Positions 1 to 7,543 of a stretch of 19,670 bases of DNA are shown in pieces. Both the position numbers and the translations under genes were made by a program. This DNA is from Acholeplasmatales bacterium (GTDB lineage: Bacteria > Bacillota_I > Bacilli_A > Acholeplasmatales > Anaeroplasmataceae): the NCBI GenBank assembly GCA_017388605.1, contig JAFPIE010000191.1:1-19670 (forward strand), in the 5' to 3' direction. Numbering within the stretch: position 1 is the stretch's first letter; each line of letters starts with the position of its first letter. The notes under the pieces are model-generated. The model saw nothing but the letters and a program-made list of their open reading frames with translations, had not been told where the DNA came from and did no database searches.

Positions 1-135
1 AATGAAAATTATAATGCCTGTGGTGCTAAGAAAGAGCAAGTCACAATTGATGCATCTCATGCGGTATCTATTTATGTTGGATATGACGAGATTATGAAAA
101 AGCTTGATCTATTTTTAAATGAATATGTAAAATAA
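1..135 (+). CDS. C-terminal fragment, probable alpha/beta hydrolase
   Basis: The window opens inside a plus-strand gene in frame 1; the last 44 codons are visible and end at TAA (133-135). The visible tail contains DASHAVS followed by a short helix with FLNEYVK at the end. That arrangement resembles the end of many alpha/beta hydrolases, where the catalytic histidine sits in a G/S-H-A motif about 25-30 residues before the C-terminus and is followed by a helix ending in FL..Y. The nucleophile and acid residues lie outside the window, so the family is a suggestion rather than an identification. The gene ends directly in a terminator hairpin and converges with the lipoprotein gene on the other strand. 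Confidence 0.5.
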   Translation, partial: NENYNACGAKKEQVTIDASHAVSIYVGYDEIMKKLDLFLNEYVK

Positions 136-153
136 AAGGCCTTTTGGCCTTTT
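134..153. terminator. Bidirectional intrinsic terminator
   Basis: The arms AAAAGGCC and GGCCTTTT form a perfect 8-bp stem around a TTTT loop, with A and T tracts on both sides, so it can act in either direction. It overlaps the stop codons of both convergent genes (133-135 plus, 152-154 minus). Confidence 0.85.
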
Positions 154-955
154 ATTGCGTTATATAGATGGAATTTCCATCGCTTTCTACATGGATATCT
201 CCCTTATAGGTATGATAAACGCTCGCATTTATTTTATCTAAATAGCTTAAAACAATTTCATCTGCAGGTTCATTTTCTGTATCTGTAATAATGGCATATT
301 TAGGTGAAATCTTAGAAATAAATTTATCGGAATTATCCTCAGCTCCACCGTGGTGAGGTAGCTTTAATAAATCGGATTTTAAATTTAGCTTATTTAATTC
401 CTTAATTCTTAGCTTTTCTGCATCCCCTGGGAATAGATAGGATGTATTTTTATATACTGCCCTTACACAAAGGGATGAATTATTGCTAGGGCTATTATCG
501 TAAGAAGTATATAATGGAGGATAAATAGTAAAGCTTGTATCGTTTATGGTAAAGCTTAGATTTTCTCTTACCTCAAGAGGAGTAATATTCTTTTCCTTTA
601 AAGCATTTTGATAGGCTGCGATTTCCTTTGATGTTTTTACTAAATAGGTTTGGTATATTTGCTTAACACTATAGGTGTTTAATAATCTAGAAGCACCACC
701 AACATGATCCTGATCAAAATGGGATAGAATTAAACAATCGATTTCTTTTATATTTAATTTTTTTAATCCCTCTAAAAAATAATCACAAGATTCCTCTATA
801 CCTGTATCAATGATGATATTGGTATTTTTATCCTGAATTAATATAGCATCTGCCTTACCTACATTGAAAAATGTAATTTTAAAATCACATTCTCCTTTGC
901 AGGAGGATAATAGAAATAGAGGAAGTAGAAGTAAAATAAAGAATATTTTTTTCAT
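152..955 (-). CDS. Metallo-beta-lactamase-fold lipoprotein (ComEC C-terminal-like)
   Basis: A 267-aa protein with an N-terminal lipoprotein signal: a charged start, a leucine-rich core and the lipobox L-S-S-C with the lipidated Cys at residue 19. The rest is one metallo-beta-lactamase domain. The metal motif SHFDQDH lies at residues 78-84 (H79, D81, D83, H84), a GDAE motif with the bridging Asp at D178, and LPHHGG at 199-204. These features match the soluble hydrolase domain found at the end of ComEC/Rec2 DNA-uptake proteins and in free-standing secreted relatives, which act on phosphodiester or nucleic-acid substrates. The substrate here is unknown. It probably sits on the outer face of the membrane. 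The start is supported by AGGAGGAG just upstream. It has its own promoter and is separated from degV by a terminator. It lacks the ComEC transmembrane channel, so a role in competence is not implied. Confidence 0.85.
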   Translation of the reverse strand: MKKIFFILLLLPLFLLSSCKGECDFKITFFNVGKADAILIQDKNTNIIIDTGIEESCDYFLEGLKKLNIKEIDCLILSHFDQDHVGGASRLLNTYSVKQIYQTYLVKTSKEIAAYQNALKEKNITPLEVRENLSFTINDTSFTIYPPLYTSYDNSPSNNSSLCVRAVYKNTSYLFPGDAEKLRIKELNKLNLKSDLLKLPHHGGAEDNSDKFISKISPKYAIITDTENEPADEIVLSYLDKINASVYHTYKGDIHVESDGNSIYITQ

Positions 956-977
956 AATTCTCCTCCTTTTTGTCTTT

Positions 978-1006
978 ATTATAATACAAAAAGAGGAATA
1001 GAAAAA
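978..1006 (-). promoter_or_regulatory. Promoter of the MBL lipoprotein gene
   Basis: On the minus strand a perfect -10 TATAAT (978-983) lies ahead of the AGGAGGAG site. A weak -35 (TTTTTC, 1001-1006) sits 17 bases upstream. The -10 is convincing and the -35 is poor. Confidence 0.55.
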
Positions 1007-1007
1007 G

Positions 1008-1030
1008 AAAAAATGGCAGCGCCATTTTTT
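1008..1030 (-). terminator. Intrinsic terminator of degV
   Basis: AAAAAATGGC and GCCATTTTTT form a perfect 10-bp stem around the loop AGC. It overlaps the degV stop codon (1029-1031), and the A/T flanks give a U tail on the minus-strand transcript. Confidence 0.75.
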
Positions 1031-1982
1031 ACTTTGAATTTAGGATTTGTGTTAAATATTCCTTTTCGATAGATAAATCTCTAGAGATTTCTGTACCGAA
1101 ATAATATGCTGCACAAAGACCAGGTCCAATGTTAATTCCGTTTTGTGGATGAACAGTATTAACGATAACCTCCTTTGGAGCGAATTTCTCTTCAATTCTC
1201 TTCTTTAATTCTAAAGCCTGCTTTTCTCTTGCAGTTTGAGCAATGAAGATGATTTGATCCTTTGGATCTAGAATTGTCTTTTCTATGTATTTGATACAAG
1301 CATCGAAGAATGCTTGATCACCCTTAGTCTTAGCTAAAACGCTAGGTAATCCTTCATAAGAGAATTCAGCCATAGGCTTAATTCCAATCATTTGGCCCAT
1401 GAAAGCCTTTGGCTTAGAGATTCTTCCCTTCATTGCAACGAAGGATAAATCGTCTAAGAAGCCCATCTGGTGGCATCTTGATTTATTATCTTCAACCCAC
1501 TTGGCAACCTCTTCAAGAGTTAATCCTTCTTCACGCTTCATTGCAGCTCTTACAACTAATAAGCCTAAGCCAGTAGAATAACGAAGAGAATCAATGACGA
1601 TAATCTTTCTATCTGGATATTCCTCCTTTAATTCCTCCTTAGCCTTAAGTGCGAAATTATAGGTTGCAGATAATCCTGTAGAAATAGTAATAACTAATAA
1701 GTCATTACCCTTATCTAGATATTTTTTGTATTCCTCCTTGAATTCATCAATAGAAGCAGGAGCGGTTGTATATAAGGATTGCTTGGTCTCAGGGTTAAAA
1801 TTCTTTTTTGCCTTAACATCCTTATAGAATTGCTCAGGGGTTGTGAAATCCCATTCAAGTGTAGTACGTCTTTCTGTACCATCAGGTAATGTCATATGTC
1901 CCATGACATATTCAATATTAAATCTTTCTCTTAATTCCTTTGTTAAGTCACAAGCGGAATCAGATAAAATTACAAAACTCAT
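1029..1982 (-). CDS. degV: DegV family fatty-acid-binding protein (FakB-like)
   Basis: A 317-aa protein of the DegV fold. Family marks are SDSACDL (7-13), the TTAPAS segment (72-77) in place of the usual TSQPS, STGLSATYN (101-109, the fatty-acid-contacting loop), MKGRIS (184-189), IGIKP (199-203) and GPGL (286-289). DegV proteins bind one fatty acid molecule and, as FakB, present it to the kinase FakA, which makes acyl-phosphate for phospholipid synthesis. That role is strengthened here because the divergently transcribed neighbour is a FakA-like kinase. At 317 residues it is somewhat longer than the usual roughly 280. AAGGAGAT lies about 10 bases before the ATG, a slightly long spacing. It is transcribed alone, with its own promoter and terminator. 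Which fatty acid it prefers cannot be read from the sequence. Confidence 0.9.
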   Translation of the reverse strand: MSFVILSDSACDLTKELRERFNIEYVMGHMTLPDGTERRTTLEWDFTTPEQFYKDVKAKKNFNPETKQSLYTTAPASIDEFKEEYKKYLDKGNDLLVITISTGLSATYNFALKAKEELKEEYPDRKIIVIDSLRYSTGLGLLVVRAAMKREEGLTLEEVAKWVEDNKSRCHQMGFLDDLSFVAMKGRISKPKAFMGQMIGIKPMAEFSYEGLPSVLAKTKGDQAFFDACIKYIEKTILDPKDQIIFIAQTAREKQALELKKRIEEKFAPKEVIVNTVHPQNGINIGPGLCAAYYFGTEISRDLSIEKEYLTQILNSK

Positions 1983-2020
1983 AATGCTAATATCTCCTTT
2001 TTGTTTTGAAATCCTTAACT

Positions 2021-2049
2021 ATTGTATCAAAATTCAAAACCTTTGTAAA
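2021..2049 (-). promoter_or_regulatory. degV promoter
   Basis: On the minus strand: -35 TTTACA (2044-2049), a 17-base spacer, -10 TACAAT (2021-2026). The -35 lies inside CCTTTGTAAA (plus-strand sense), which repeats half of the palindrome at 2062-2081. Confidence 0.75.
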
Positions 2050-2061
2050 TGAGATAAGTTG

Positions 2062-2098
2062 GTCCTTTGTTTACAAAGGACTTTCTTTTTAGTATAAT
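2062..2098 (+). promoter_or_regulatory. fakA operon promoter with palindromic operator
   Basis: -35 TTTACA (2070-2075), a 17-base spacer and a perfect -10 TATAAT (2093-2098) precede fakA. The perfect inverted repeat GTCCTTTG-TTTA-CAAAGGAC (2062-2081) covers the whole -35 box. A DNA-bound dimer there would block RNA polymerase, so it is a strong operator candidate. The degV -35 lies 20 bases away on the opposite strand and carries a matching half-site. Confidence 0.75.
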
Positions 2099-2133
2099 TT
2101 ATAATGTTAGAGTATGTCTAATAGAGGTTAATT

Positions 2134-3774
2134 ATGAGTACAATGAAGTTAGATGGAATTTTATTCCGTAATATGTGCAAGGGTGGACTTGATGCAATCC
2201 TTGCGGTTGAAAAGAAAGTAAATAGCTTAAACGTATTCCCTGTACCTGATGGGGATACAGGTACAAATATGAAGCTTACCCTAGAGCATGGCGTTAATGA
2301 TTCCTATGATTGTGAAAGCATTGGAGAATTTTCCAAAAAGCTTGCTAGAGGAATGCTTTTAGGGGCAAGAGGAAATTCTGGGGTTATTCTATCCCAATTA
2401 TTTAAAGGAATTTCAAAGCATTTAAAGAATTTTGATACGATTCATGCTATCGATTATAAGGATGCCTTAATTGAAGCATATACTACTGCCTATAATGCAG
2501 TTGTAAACCCAACAGAGGGTACAATACTTACTGTATCTAGATTAGGTATTGAAAATATTAAGGATAAAATTACAAATTCTACCTCATTTGAGGAATTATT
2601 TGAATTATATATAGCATCTATGAAGGATGTATTAAAGGAAACCCCTGAAATGCTTCCTGTATTAAAGGAAGCAGGAGTTCTTGATTCTGGTGGGGCAGGC
2701 TTAATTGCTATATATGAGGGTATGAATGCCATTCTTTTAGGTAAGGAGGTTCCTCATATTTTATCTGTAAGTGATGAAAAGAAGGAGGATAGTCCTCTAT
2801 TCGATGAGAATTCTATTTTAGAATATGGCTATTGCCTAGAATTTATTTTACAGCTTCAGAAAATTAAATGTGATATTGATACATTTAGTTTAGATGCCTT
2901 TATCGAATTTTTAAAAGCTCATGGGGAATCCATTGTAGCCTTGAAGGATGAATCTATTGTTAAGGTACATGTTCATACCATGAAGCCTGGAGATATATTA
3001 AATTATGCTCAAAATTATGGCGAATTTGTTTCCCTAAAAATGGAAAATATGTCTATTCAGCATAATGAGGTCATAAAGGAAAAGAAGGAAAAGCTTCCAC
3101 ATAAGCATATTGCCTATGTTATTGTAGCTCAAGGGGAAGGCTTTAAGGAATTATATAAGGATTTTGGCTGTGATGTCATCTTAGATGGTGGAAAGACTAT
3201 GAATACCTCTGCAGAGGAATTCCTAAATGCCTTTGATATCATTGATGCAGATGAAATTATTGTTTTACCAAATAATAAAAATATTCATCTAGCTGCTGAA
3301 CAGGCGAAAAACATTAAGGATAAGGATCATATTCATATCCTACATACCAATTCCTTAGTGGAAGGCTATTTCGCACTTACCTTAATGGATACAGTAGATG
3401 AGAATATCGATGTAAATCAACAATTAGAAAATATGATTAGTGGTATTAAAAGTGTACATACCTTTGGTGTCACTATGGCCGTAAAGGATTCTAGCTATAA
3501 TGGAATAAAGATTCAAAGAGGAGAATTTATTTCTGTTTTAGATGGAAATATCATCTATACCTCAAAGGAAAAGAAGCTTGCTGTAGAAGAGGGACTAAAG
3601 CTTGTTTCGGATATCGAGGATAAGGAAATCATCATTCTATTTAAAGGAAAGAATTTAGATGATGATGAGGCAGATGATATTGTTGAAGTATTAGAGGAGA
3701 ATTATTCTAATGCCCAGGTGGGTAGAATTGATGGAGATCAGGACACCTATGGTGTATTAATTGGTATTAGTTAA
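2134..3774 (+). CDS. fakA: FakA-like fatty acid kinase (DhaL/YloV family)
   Basis: A 546-aa protein, close to the usual length of the family. The N-terminal DhaL-type nucleotide domain carries PVPDGDTGTNM (36-46, with D39 and D41 as likely Mg-ATP ligands), GARGNSGVILSQ (77-88) and SGGAGL (185-190). A middle domain follows with C234 and the pair H279/H281 in VKVHVHT, matching the zinc ligands described for Staphylococcus aureus FakA. The C-terminal half is the DegV-like region (AYVIVAQGEGFKELY, about 327-341). FakA phosphorylates fatty acids bound to FakB/DegV in the cytoplasm, giving acyl-phosphate for PlsY/PlsX. It is the first gene of a five-gene operon, 22 bases before the transferase gene. 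The ATG at 2134 follows AGAGG. The operator over its promoter suggests regulation by a repressor. Confidence 0.9.
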   Translation: MSTMKLDGILFRNMCKGGLDAILAVEKKVNSLNVFPVPDGDTGTNMKLTLEHGVNDSYDCESIGEFSKKLARGMLLGARGNSGVILSQLFKGISKHLKNFDTIHAIDYKDALIEAYTTAYNAVVNPTEGTILTVSRLGIENIKDKITNSTSFEELFELYIASMKDVLKETPEMLPVLKEAGVLDSGGAGLIAIYEGMNAILLGKEVPHILSVSDEKKEDSPLFDENSILEYGYCLEFILQLQKIKCDIDTFSLDAFIEFLKAHGESIVALKDESIVKVHVHTMKPGDILNYAQNYGEFVSLKMENMSIQHNEVIKEKKEKLPHKHIAYVIVAQGEGFKELYKDFGCDVILDGGKTMNTSAEEFLNAFDIIDADEIIVLPNNKNIHLAAEQAKNIKDKDHIHILHTNSLVEGYFALTLMDTVDENIDVNQQLENMISGIKSVHTFGVTMAVKDSSYNGIKIQRGEFISVLDGNIIYTSKEKKLAVEEGLKLVSDIEDKEIIILFKGKNLDDDEADDIVEVLEENYSNAQVGRIDGDQDTYGVLIGIS

Positions 3775-3796
3775 AATATAAAAAAAGGAGAACTAT

Positions 3797-4357
3797 ATGA
3801 TAACTTTATACATTTATACAACAGATTCAGTTAAAGAAGTGGAATTACCTAAGAATTTAGATAGTCATTGTAATATTTATACACACCAGCTTACAAAGAC
3901 ACTATCTAGATATAGCTATTATTTATTAAGTGAGAAATTAAAGAAAAGTGGATATGATCCAAAATTAATTACCTTTGATGCAAAGGGTAAGGGTGTACAC
4001 CCTCATATTTCCTTTTCTATATCCCATTCAAAGGATTATATTGTCCTTGCGATTAGCGAGGCCTCTGTAGGTGTTGATGTTGAGGAAATCGTCATCGACG
4101 AAAAGCTAAATTTAGCTGCTAAAATTTTAACCGATGAGGAATATGATATCTTTGATAGAAAACTAGATAAAAACGGATATTTAACAGAAAAATGGACACA
4201 AAAGGAGGCCTATGGTAAATTCTTGGGTATAGGTCTTACGAATTCTGTTTTAATGACCACTGTAGATGGCTTTTCCCTTAATGTTAAGGGTGCAGTAGTA
4301 TCTGTTTATCCTAAGGAAAATGTATTGATGTATTATAACGAAAGAGAGATTAGCTAA
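3797..4357 (+). CDS. 4'-phosphopantetheinyl transferase, Sfp type
   Basis: A 186-aa protein, somewhat shorter than the usual Sfp size (about 220). It has FSISHS (73-78), the metal motif GVDVE (92-96, with D94 and E96) and WTQKEAYGKFLGIGL (133-147, with K136 and E137). These enzymes transfer the phosphopantetheine arm of CoA onto a serine of a carrier protein. The partner is very probably the carrier domain fused to the ligase encoded immediately downstream: only one base separates this stop codon from the next ATG, so translation is likely coupled. AAGGAG lies 6 bases before the start. No other carrier is visible in the window. Whether it also serves the general fatty-acid ACP depends on whether the genome carries a separate AcpS, which cannot be seen here. 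Confidence 0.9.
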   Translation: MITLYIYTTDSVKEVELPKNLDSHCNIYTHQLTKTLSRYSYYLLSEKLKKSGYDPKLITFDAKGKGVHPHISFSISHSKDYIVLAISEASVGVDVEEIVIDEKLNLAAKILTDEEYDIFDRKLDKNGYLTEKWTQKEAYGKFLGIGLTNSVLMTTVDGFSLNVKGAVVSVYPKENVLMYYNEREIS

Positions 4358-4358
4358 A

Positions 4359-6254
4359 ATGGAAAATGTCAACAAGGTCGTAAAGACAAGATGCTTAGGC
4401 CTTATGAATTCTAAGAAGACATTTTTAGATATTTTTAATGTAATGTTTTCTACCAATGATTATATTTTAGGTGAATGGAATGATGGTTATAAAATTAATT
4501 CTATAACCTATCTTGAGGCTAAGAAAAAAATCTTTAATTTAGCCTATTCTATAAACCAAAAATATCCAAATTTAAAGGATCAATACATTGGTATTGCGAT
4601 GGAATCAAGCATAGAATGGGTTTTAACCTTCTGGGCAATTCTTGCCTCAGGGAACAAGCCCTATTTGGTGAATTTAAGACACCCACATGAGCTTGTCAAT
4701 CATTTACTTAAAAGCTTAAATGTTGAATATGTTATCGAATTAGATAGCCTAGGTTATGATGCTAAGGGGATTTCATATTTAGAATTAAAGGAAGAGGCAA
4801 AGGATTTTACACCATCCTTTGCAGATGAAATGGCACTATCTACAAGTGCAACAACATTAAAGGAAAAAATTATATTCTATAATGGCTTAGAAATATCCTC
4901 TCAAATCTTAAATTGTAAGAAGATACTTGAGGAAAATAAGCAAATTAAAAAGCATTATAAGGGTAGACTTAAGCAATTAGTATTCCTACCCCTATACCAT
5001 ATCTTTGGCTTTATGGCTACCTATATGTGGTTTTCCTTCTTCGGAAGAACTATGGTATTTTTAAAGGATTATTCTAAGGATACTATTCTTTATACAATAA
5101 AAAAGCATGAGGTTACTCATCTTTTTGCTGTACCTTTATTTTGGAATACCATTGAAAAGGAAATCCTTAAGGGCGTAAAGGAAAAGAATAAGGAAAAGAA
5201 ATTCAATAAGGGCTTAAAGCTATGTATAGCCCTTCAAAAGATCTTCCCTAATTATGGTATAAAAAAATCCAAAAGAATTATGCATGAGGTAACGGATTCC
5301 TTATTTGGTAAATCTGTATTATTCTGTATTTCAGGTGGATCCTATATCAAAGAGGATACCCTAAGATTAATCAATGGTCTTGGTTATCCTTTATATAATG
5401 GCTATGGAATGAGTGAAATAGGAATTACCTCTGTTGAGCTTGGCTCCATTAAGGATAGATTAAAGAATTCCATTGGAAAGCCATTTGAATCTATCCAATA
5501 TGAAATTAAGGATAATAAGCTTTATGTAGGGGGAACAAGTATTTCTCATAAAATGAAGATTAATGGAGAATATGTATATAATAATGATCTATATTCTACA
5601 GAGGATATTGTAAAGAAGGATAAGGATAATCGCTATTACATATTAGGTAGAAGTGATGATTTATTTATTGGTCCAAATGGAGAAAATATAAACCCAGATC
5701 AAATTGAGCTTTTATTCCATTTGCCCAAAGCAAATCGCTATTCTGTTTTAAATATTGAGAATCAATTAACCTTAGTCATTGAAATATCGAAATATTTATC
5801 TAAGGATACTATAGTAGAGATTTATAAGGATGCATGTGAATGTAATAATAAGCTGGATTCTTCCTTAAGAGTATCTAAGATTTATTTTACATATGATCCA
5901 ATTCAAGCAGAAACTGCAATTAAGGTTTCTAGACAATATTTGCTAAAGCAATTAGAGAATAAGAAGGTTTCCTTAGTTAAAATAGATGAAATTAAAGAGA
6001 AGAATCAGGATATCTTAGTAAATCAAGAAATCCTAGATTTTATCATAAAATCATTCAAGGAAGTTCTAATGGTAGATACTGTATCTAAGGATTCAAATTT
6101 CTTCTTTGATTTAGGTGGATCATCCCTAGATTATTTTTCACTTATTTCTTTATTGAATCAACATTTTAATATCAATATTACCTTTGAAGATGAAAAGAAT
6201 TACCATACACCCCTAGATTTAGCACTAGAGGTAGAAAGGTTACTTAGCCTATGA
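4359..6254 (+). CDS. Acyl-adenylating ligase fused to an acyl carrier domain
   Basis: A 631-aa protein of the ANL (AMP-binding) superfamily followed by a carrier domain. Visible motifs in order: a degenerate phosphate loop TSATTLKEK (162-170, normally TSGTTGxPK), FLPLYHIFGF (209-218), NGYGMSE (347-353), STEDIV (413-418), ILGRSDDLF (428-436) and AIKVSR (520-525), whose K522 matches the catalytic A10 lysine. Residues about 555-630 form a carrier with DLGGSSL (584-590); S589 is the expected phosphopantetheine site. The predicted reaction is activation of a carboxylic acid with ATP and transfer to the enzyme's own carrier thiol. The context (FakA upstream, acyltransferases downstream) suggests a fatty acid substrate. 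There are no condensation or thioesterase domains, so a peptide synthetase role is less likely. The stop overlaps the next start (ATGA, 6251-6254). Confidence 0.85.
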   Translation: MENVNKVVKTRCLGLMNSKKTFLDIFNVMFSTNDYILGEWNDGYKINSITYLEAKKKIFNLAYSINQKYPNLKDQYIGIAMESSIEWVLTFWAILASGNKPYLVNLRHPHELVNHLLKSLNVEYVIELDSLGYDAKGISYLELKEEAKDFTPSFADEMALSTSATTLKEKIIFYNGLEISSQILNCKKILEENKQIKKHYKGRLKQLVFLPLYHIFGFMATYMWFSFFGRTMVFLKDYSKDTILYTIKKHEVTHLFAVPLFWNTIEKEILKGVKEKNKEKKFNKGLKLCIALQKIFPNYGIKKSKRIMHEVTDSLFGKSVLFCISGGSYIKEDTLRLINGLGYPLYNGYGMSEIGITSVELGSIKDRLKNSIGKPFESIQYEIKDNKLYVGGTSISHKMKINGEYVYNNDLYSTEDIVKKDKDNRYYILGRSDDLFIGPNGENINPDQIELLFHLPKANRYSVLNIENQLTLVIEISKYLSKDTIVEIYKDACECNNKLDSSLRVSKIYFTYDPIQAETAIKVSRQYLLKQLENKKVSLVKIDEIKEKNQDILVNQEILDFIIKSFKEVLMVDTVSKDSNFFFDLGGSSLDYFSLISLLNQHFNINITFEDEKNYHTPLDLALEVERLLSL

Positions 6255-7543
6255 AAAGATTTCTCGTTTGGATTTTCTTTTGGGTAGGTAAAATAACCTT
6301 ATGGCCTATACAATGGCTTTATTTTAGAAAAAGAGTATATTATGAGGATAAAAAGACGACATCAAGAAGAATCAAGGGTGGTGCTCTTATTGTTTCAAAC
6401 CATAAGGGACTTATGGATTTCCCGATGTCTATGTTTATCTTCCCCTTTCATAAGCTTTATTGCTTGATGAGTGAGCTTATTTATAATCACGGTAAGCTTT
6501 TAGCTCATTTAACGAATATTGTAGGTGGTATAAGAGTAGATCGTAAAAATTATGATTTTGGATTTATGAATACATCCTTATCCCTACTTGAAAAAAAGAA
6601 ATTGCTCATTGTATACCCAGAGGGTAGAGTTGAGGTAAGTGATAAGACCTATCCCTTTCATCCATCCTATATTTTAATTGCCCTTAAGAGTGGTGCACCT
6701 ATTATACCAATTTATACGGATGGAAAATATAAATTTAAAAATAGATGTCATGTCGTTATTGGTAAGGCAATATATTTAAGAGATTATTGTAATAAGGAAA
6801 ACCCTACAAAGGAAGATATTGAAAGCCTAAATCAAATGATCCGCTCTAAGATTAGAAGCCTAGAAAAGATTTGTAAATTAGGTATAGCTAAGGATAAATA
6901 TGCCCATGGCTTTAAGTTTAAATTCTTTATTAAGGATTTAGGTAGATTATTAGCCTTTACTATGAATATTCATTTTAAAACGAAGGTCTATAATAAGGGG
7001 AAGCATAAAAAGAATTTAAAGATTAAGGGTGGTGGAGTAATTGTTGCGAACCACTCAAGCTTTATGGACCCATTAGTTTTATTAAATGTATTCTGGAGAA
7101 GAAGAGTCTATATATTAACTGCTGAGGTGGTCTTTGATGGTCACCCTCATAGGTCTTGGCTATTAAATCAATTAGGCTGTGTAAGAATTGATAGAAGAAT
7201 TAATGATATGGATGCTATTGAAAAATGCTTAGATATCGTTAGAAGTGGTAATTTAATTGTCGTATTCCCCTCAGGACATATCGATCAATATGGTACTATG
7301 GACGAATTCAAGGGTGGTGCTGCCTTAATGGCGATGGAAGCCCATGTACCAATTTATCCACTTTATTTAGGACCTAGAACCTCAAAGCTTGGAAGATGTC
7401 CTGTATGGCTTGGAGAAAAGATAGATGTTGAGGCTATCCGAACGAAGGATAAATTGAATAAGAATGATTTAAATAATATTTCAGAAATTCTATATAAGGA
7501 AATTAGAAAGCTTGAAGCAATTGGATTAAAGGAGAAGAAATAA
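6251..7543 (+). CDS. Tandem PlsC-type acyltransferase (two fused domains)
   Basis: A 430-aa protein with two complete PlsC/LPLAT domains, about twice the length of a normal 1-acylglycerol-3-phosphate acyltransferase. The first domain has NHKGLMD (50-56; H51 and D56 form HX4D), GGIRVDR (92-98) and VYPEGR (121-126). The second has NHSSFMD (267-273; H268, D273), LGCVRIDR (308-315) and VFPSGH (338-343), where the usual Glu of the PEG motif is Ser. The N-terminus (about 3-25) is hydrophobic and aromatic and probably anchors it to the inner face of the membrane. PlsC enzymes move an acyl group from a carrier or CoA to a lipid hydroxyl. The 4-base overlap with the carrier-fused ligase suggests that its acyl-carrier is the donor. 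The two domains could acylate two positions or two acceptors; the acceptor is unknown. Confidence 0.88.
   Translation: MKRFLVWIFFWVGKITLWPIQWLYFRKRVYYEDKKTTSRRIKGGALIVSNHKGLMDFPMSMFIFPFHKLYCLMSELIYNHGKLLAHLTNIVGGIRVDRKNYDFGFMNTSLSLLEKKKLLIVYPEGRVEVSDKTYPFHPSYILIALKSGAPIIPIYTDGKYKFKNRCHVVIGKAIYLRDYCNKENPTKEDIESLNQMIRSKIRSLEKICKLGIAKDKYAHGFKFKFFIKDLGRLLAFTMNIHFKTKVYNKGKHKKNLKIKGGGVIVANHSSFMDPLVLLNVFWRRRVYILTAEVVFDGHPHRSWLLNQLGCVRIDRRINDMDAIEKCLDIVRSGNLIVVFPSGHIDQYGTMDEFKGGAALMAMEAHVPIYPLYLGPRTSKLGRCPVWLGEKIDVEAIRTKDKLNKNDLNNISEILYKEIRKLEAIGLKEKK

Noticed and set aside
2062..2090. The hairpin followed by TTTCTTTTT could be a terminator.
   Set aside because: No plus-strand gene ends before it, and the fakA -35 box lies inside it at exact spacing to a perfect -10, so an operator fits better.
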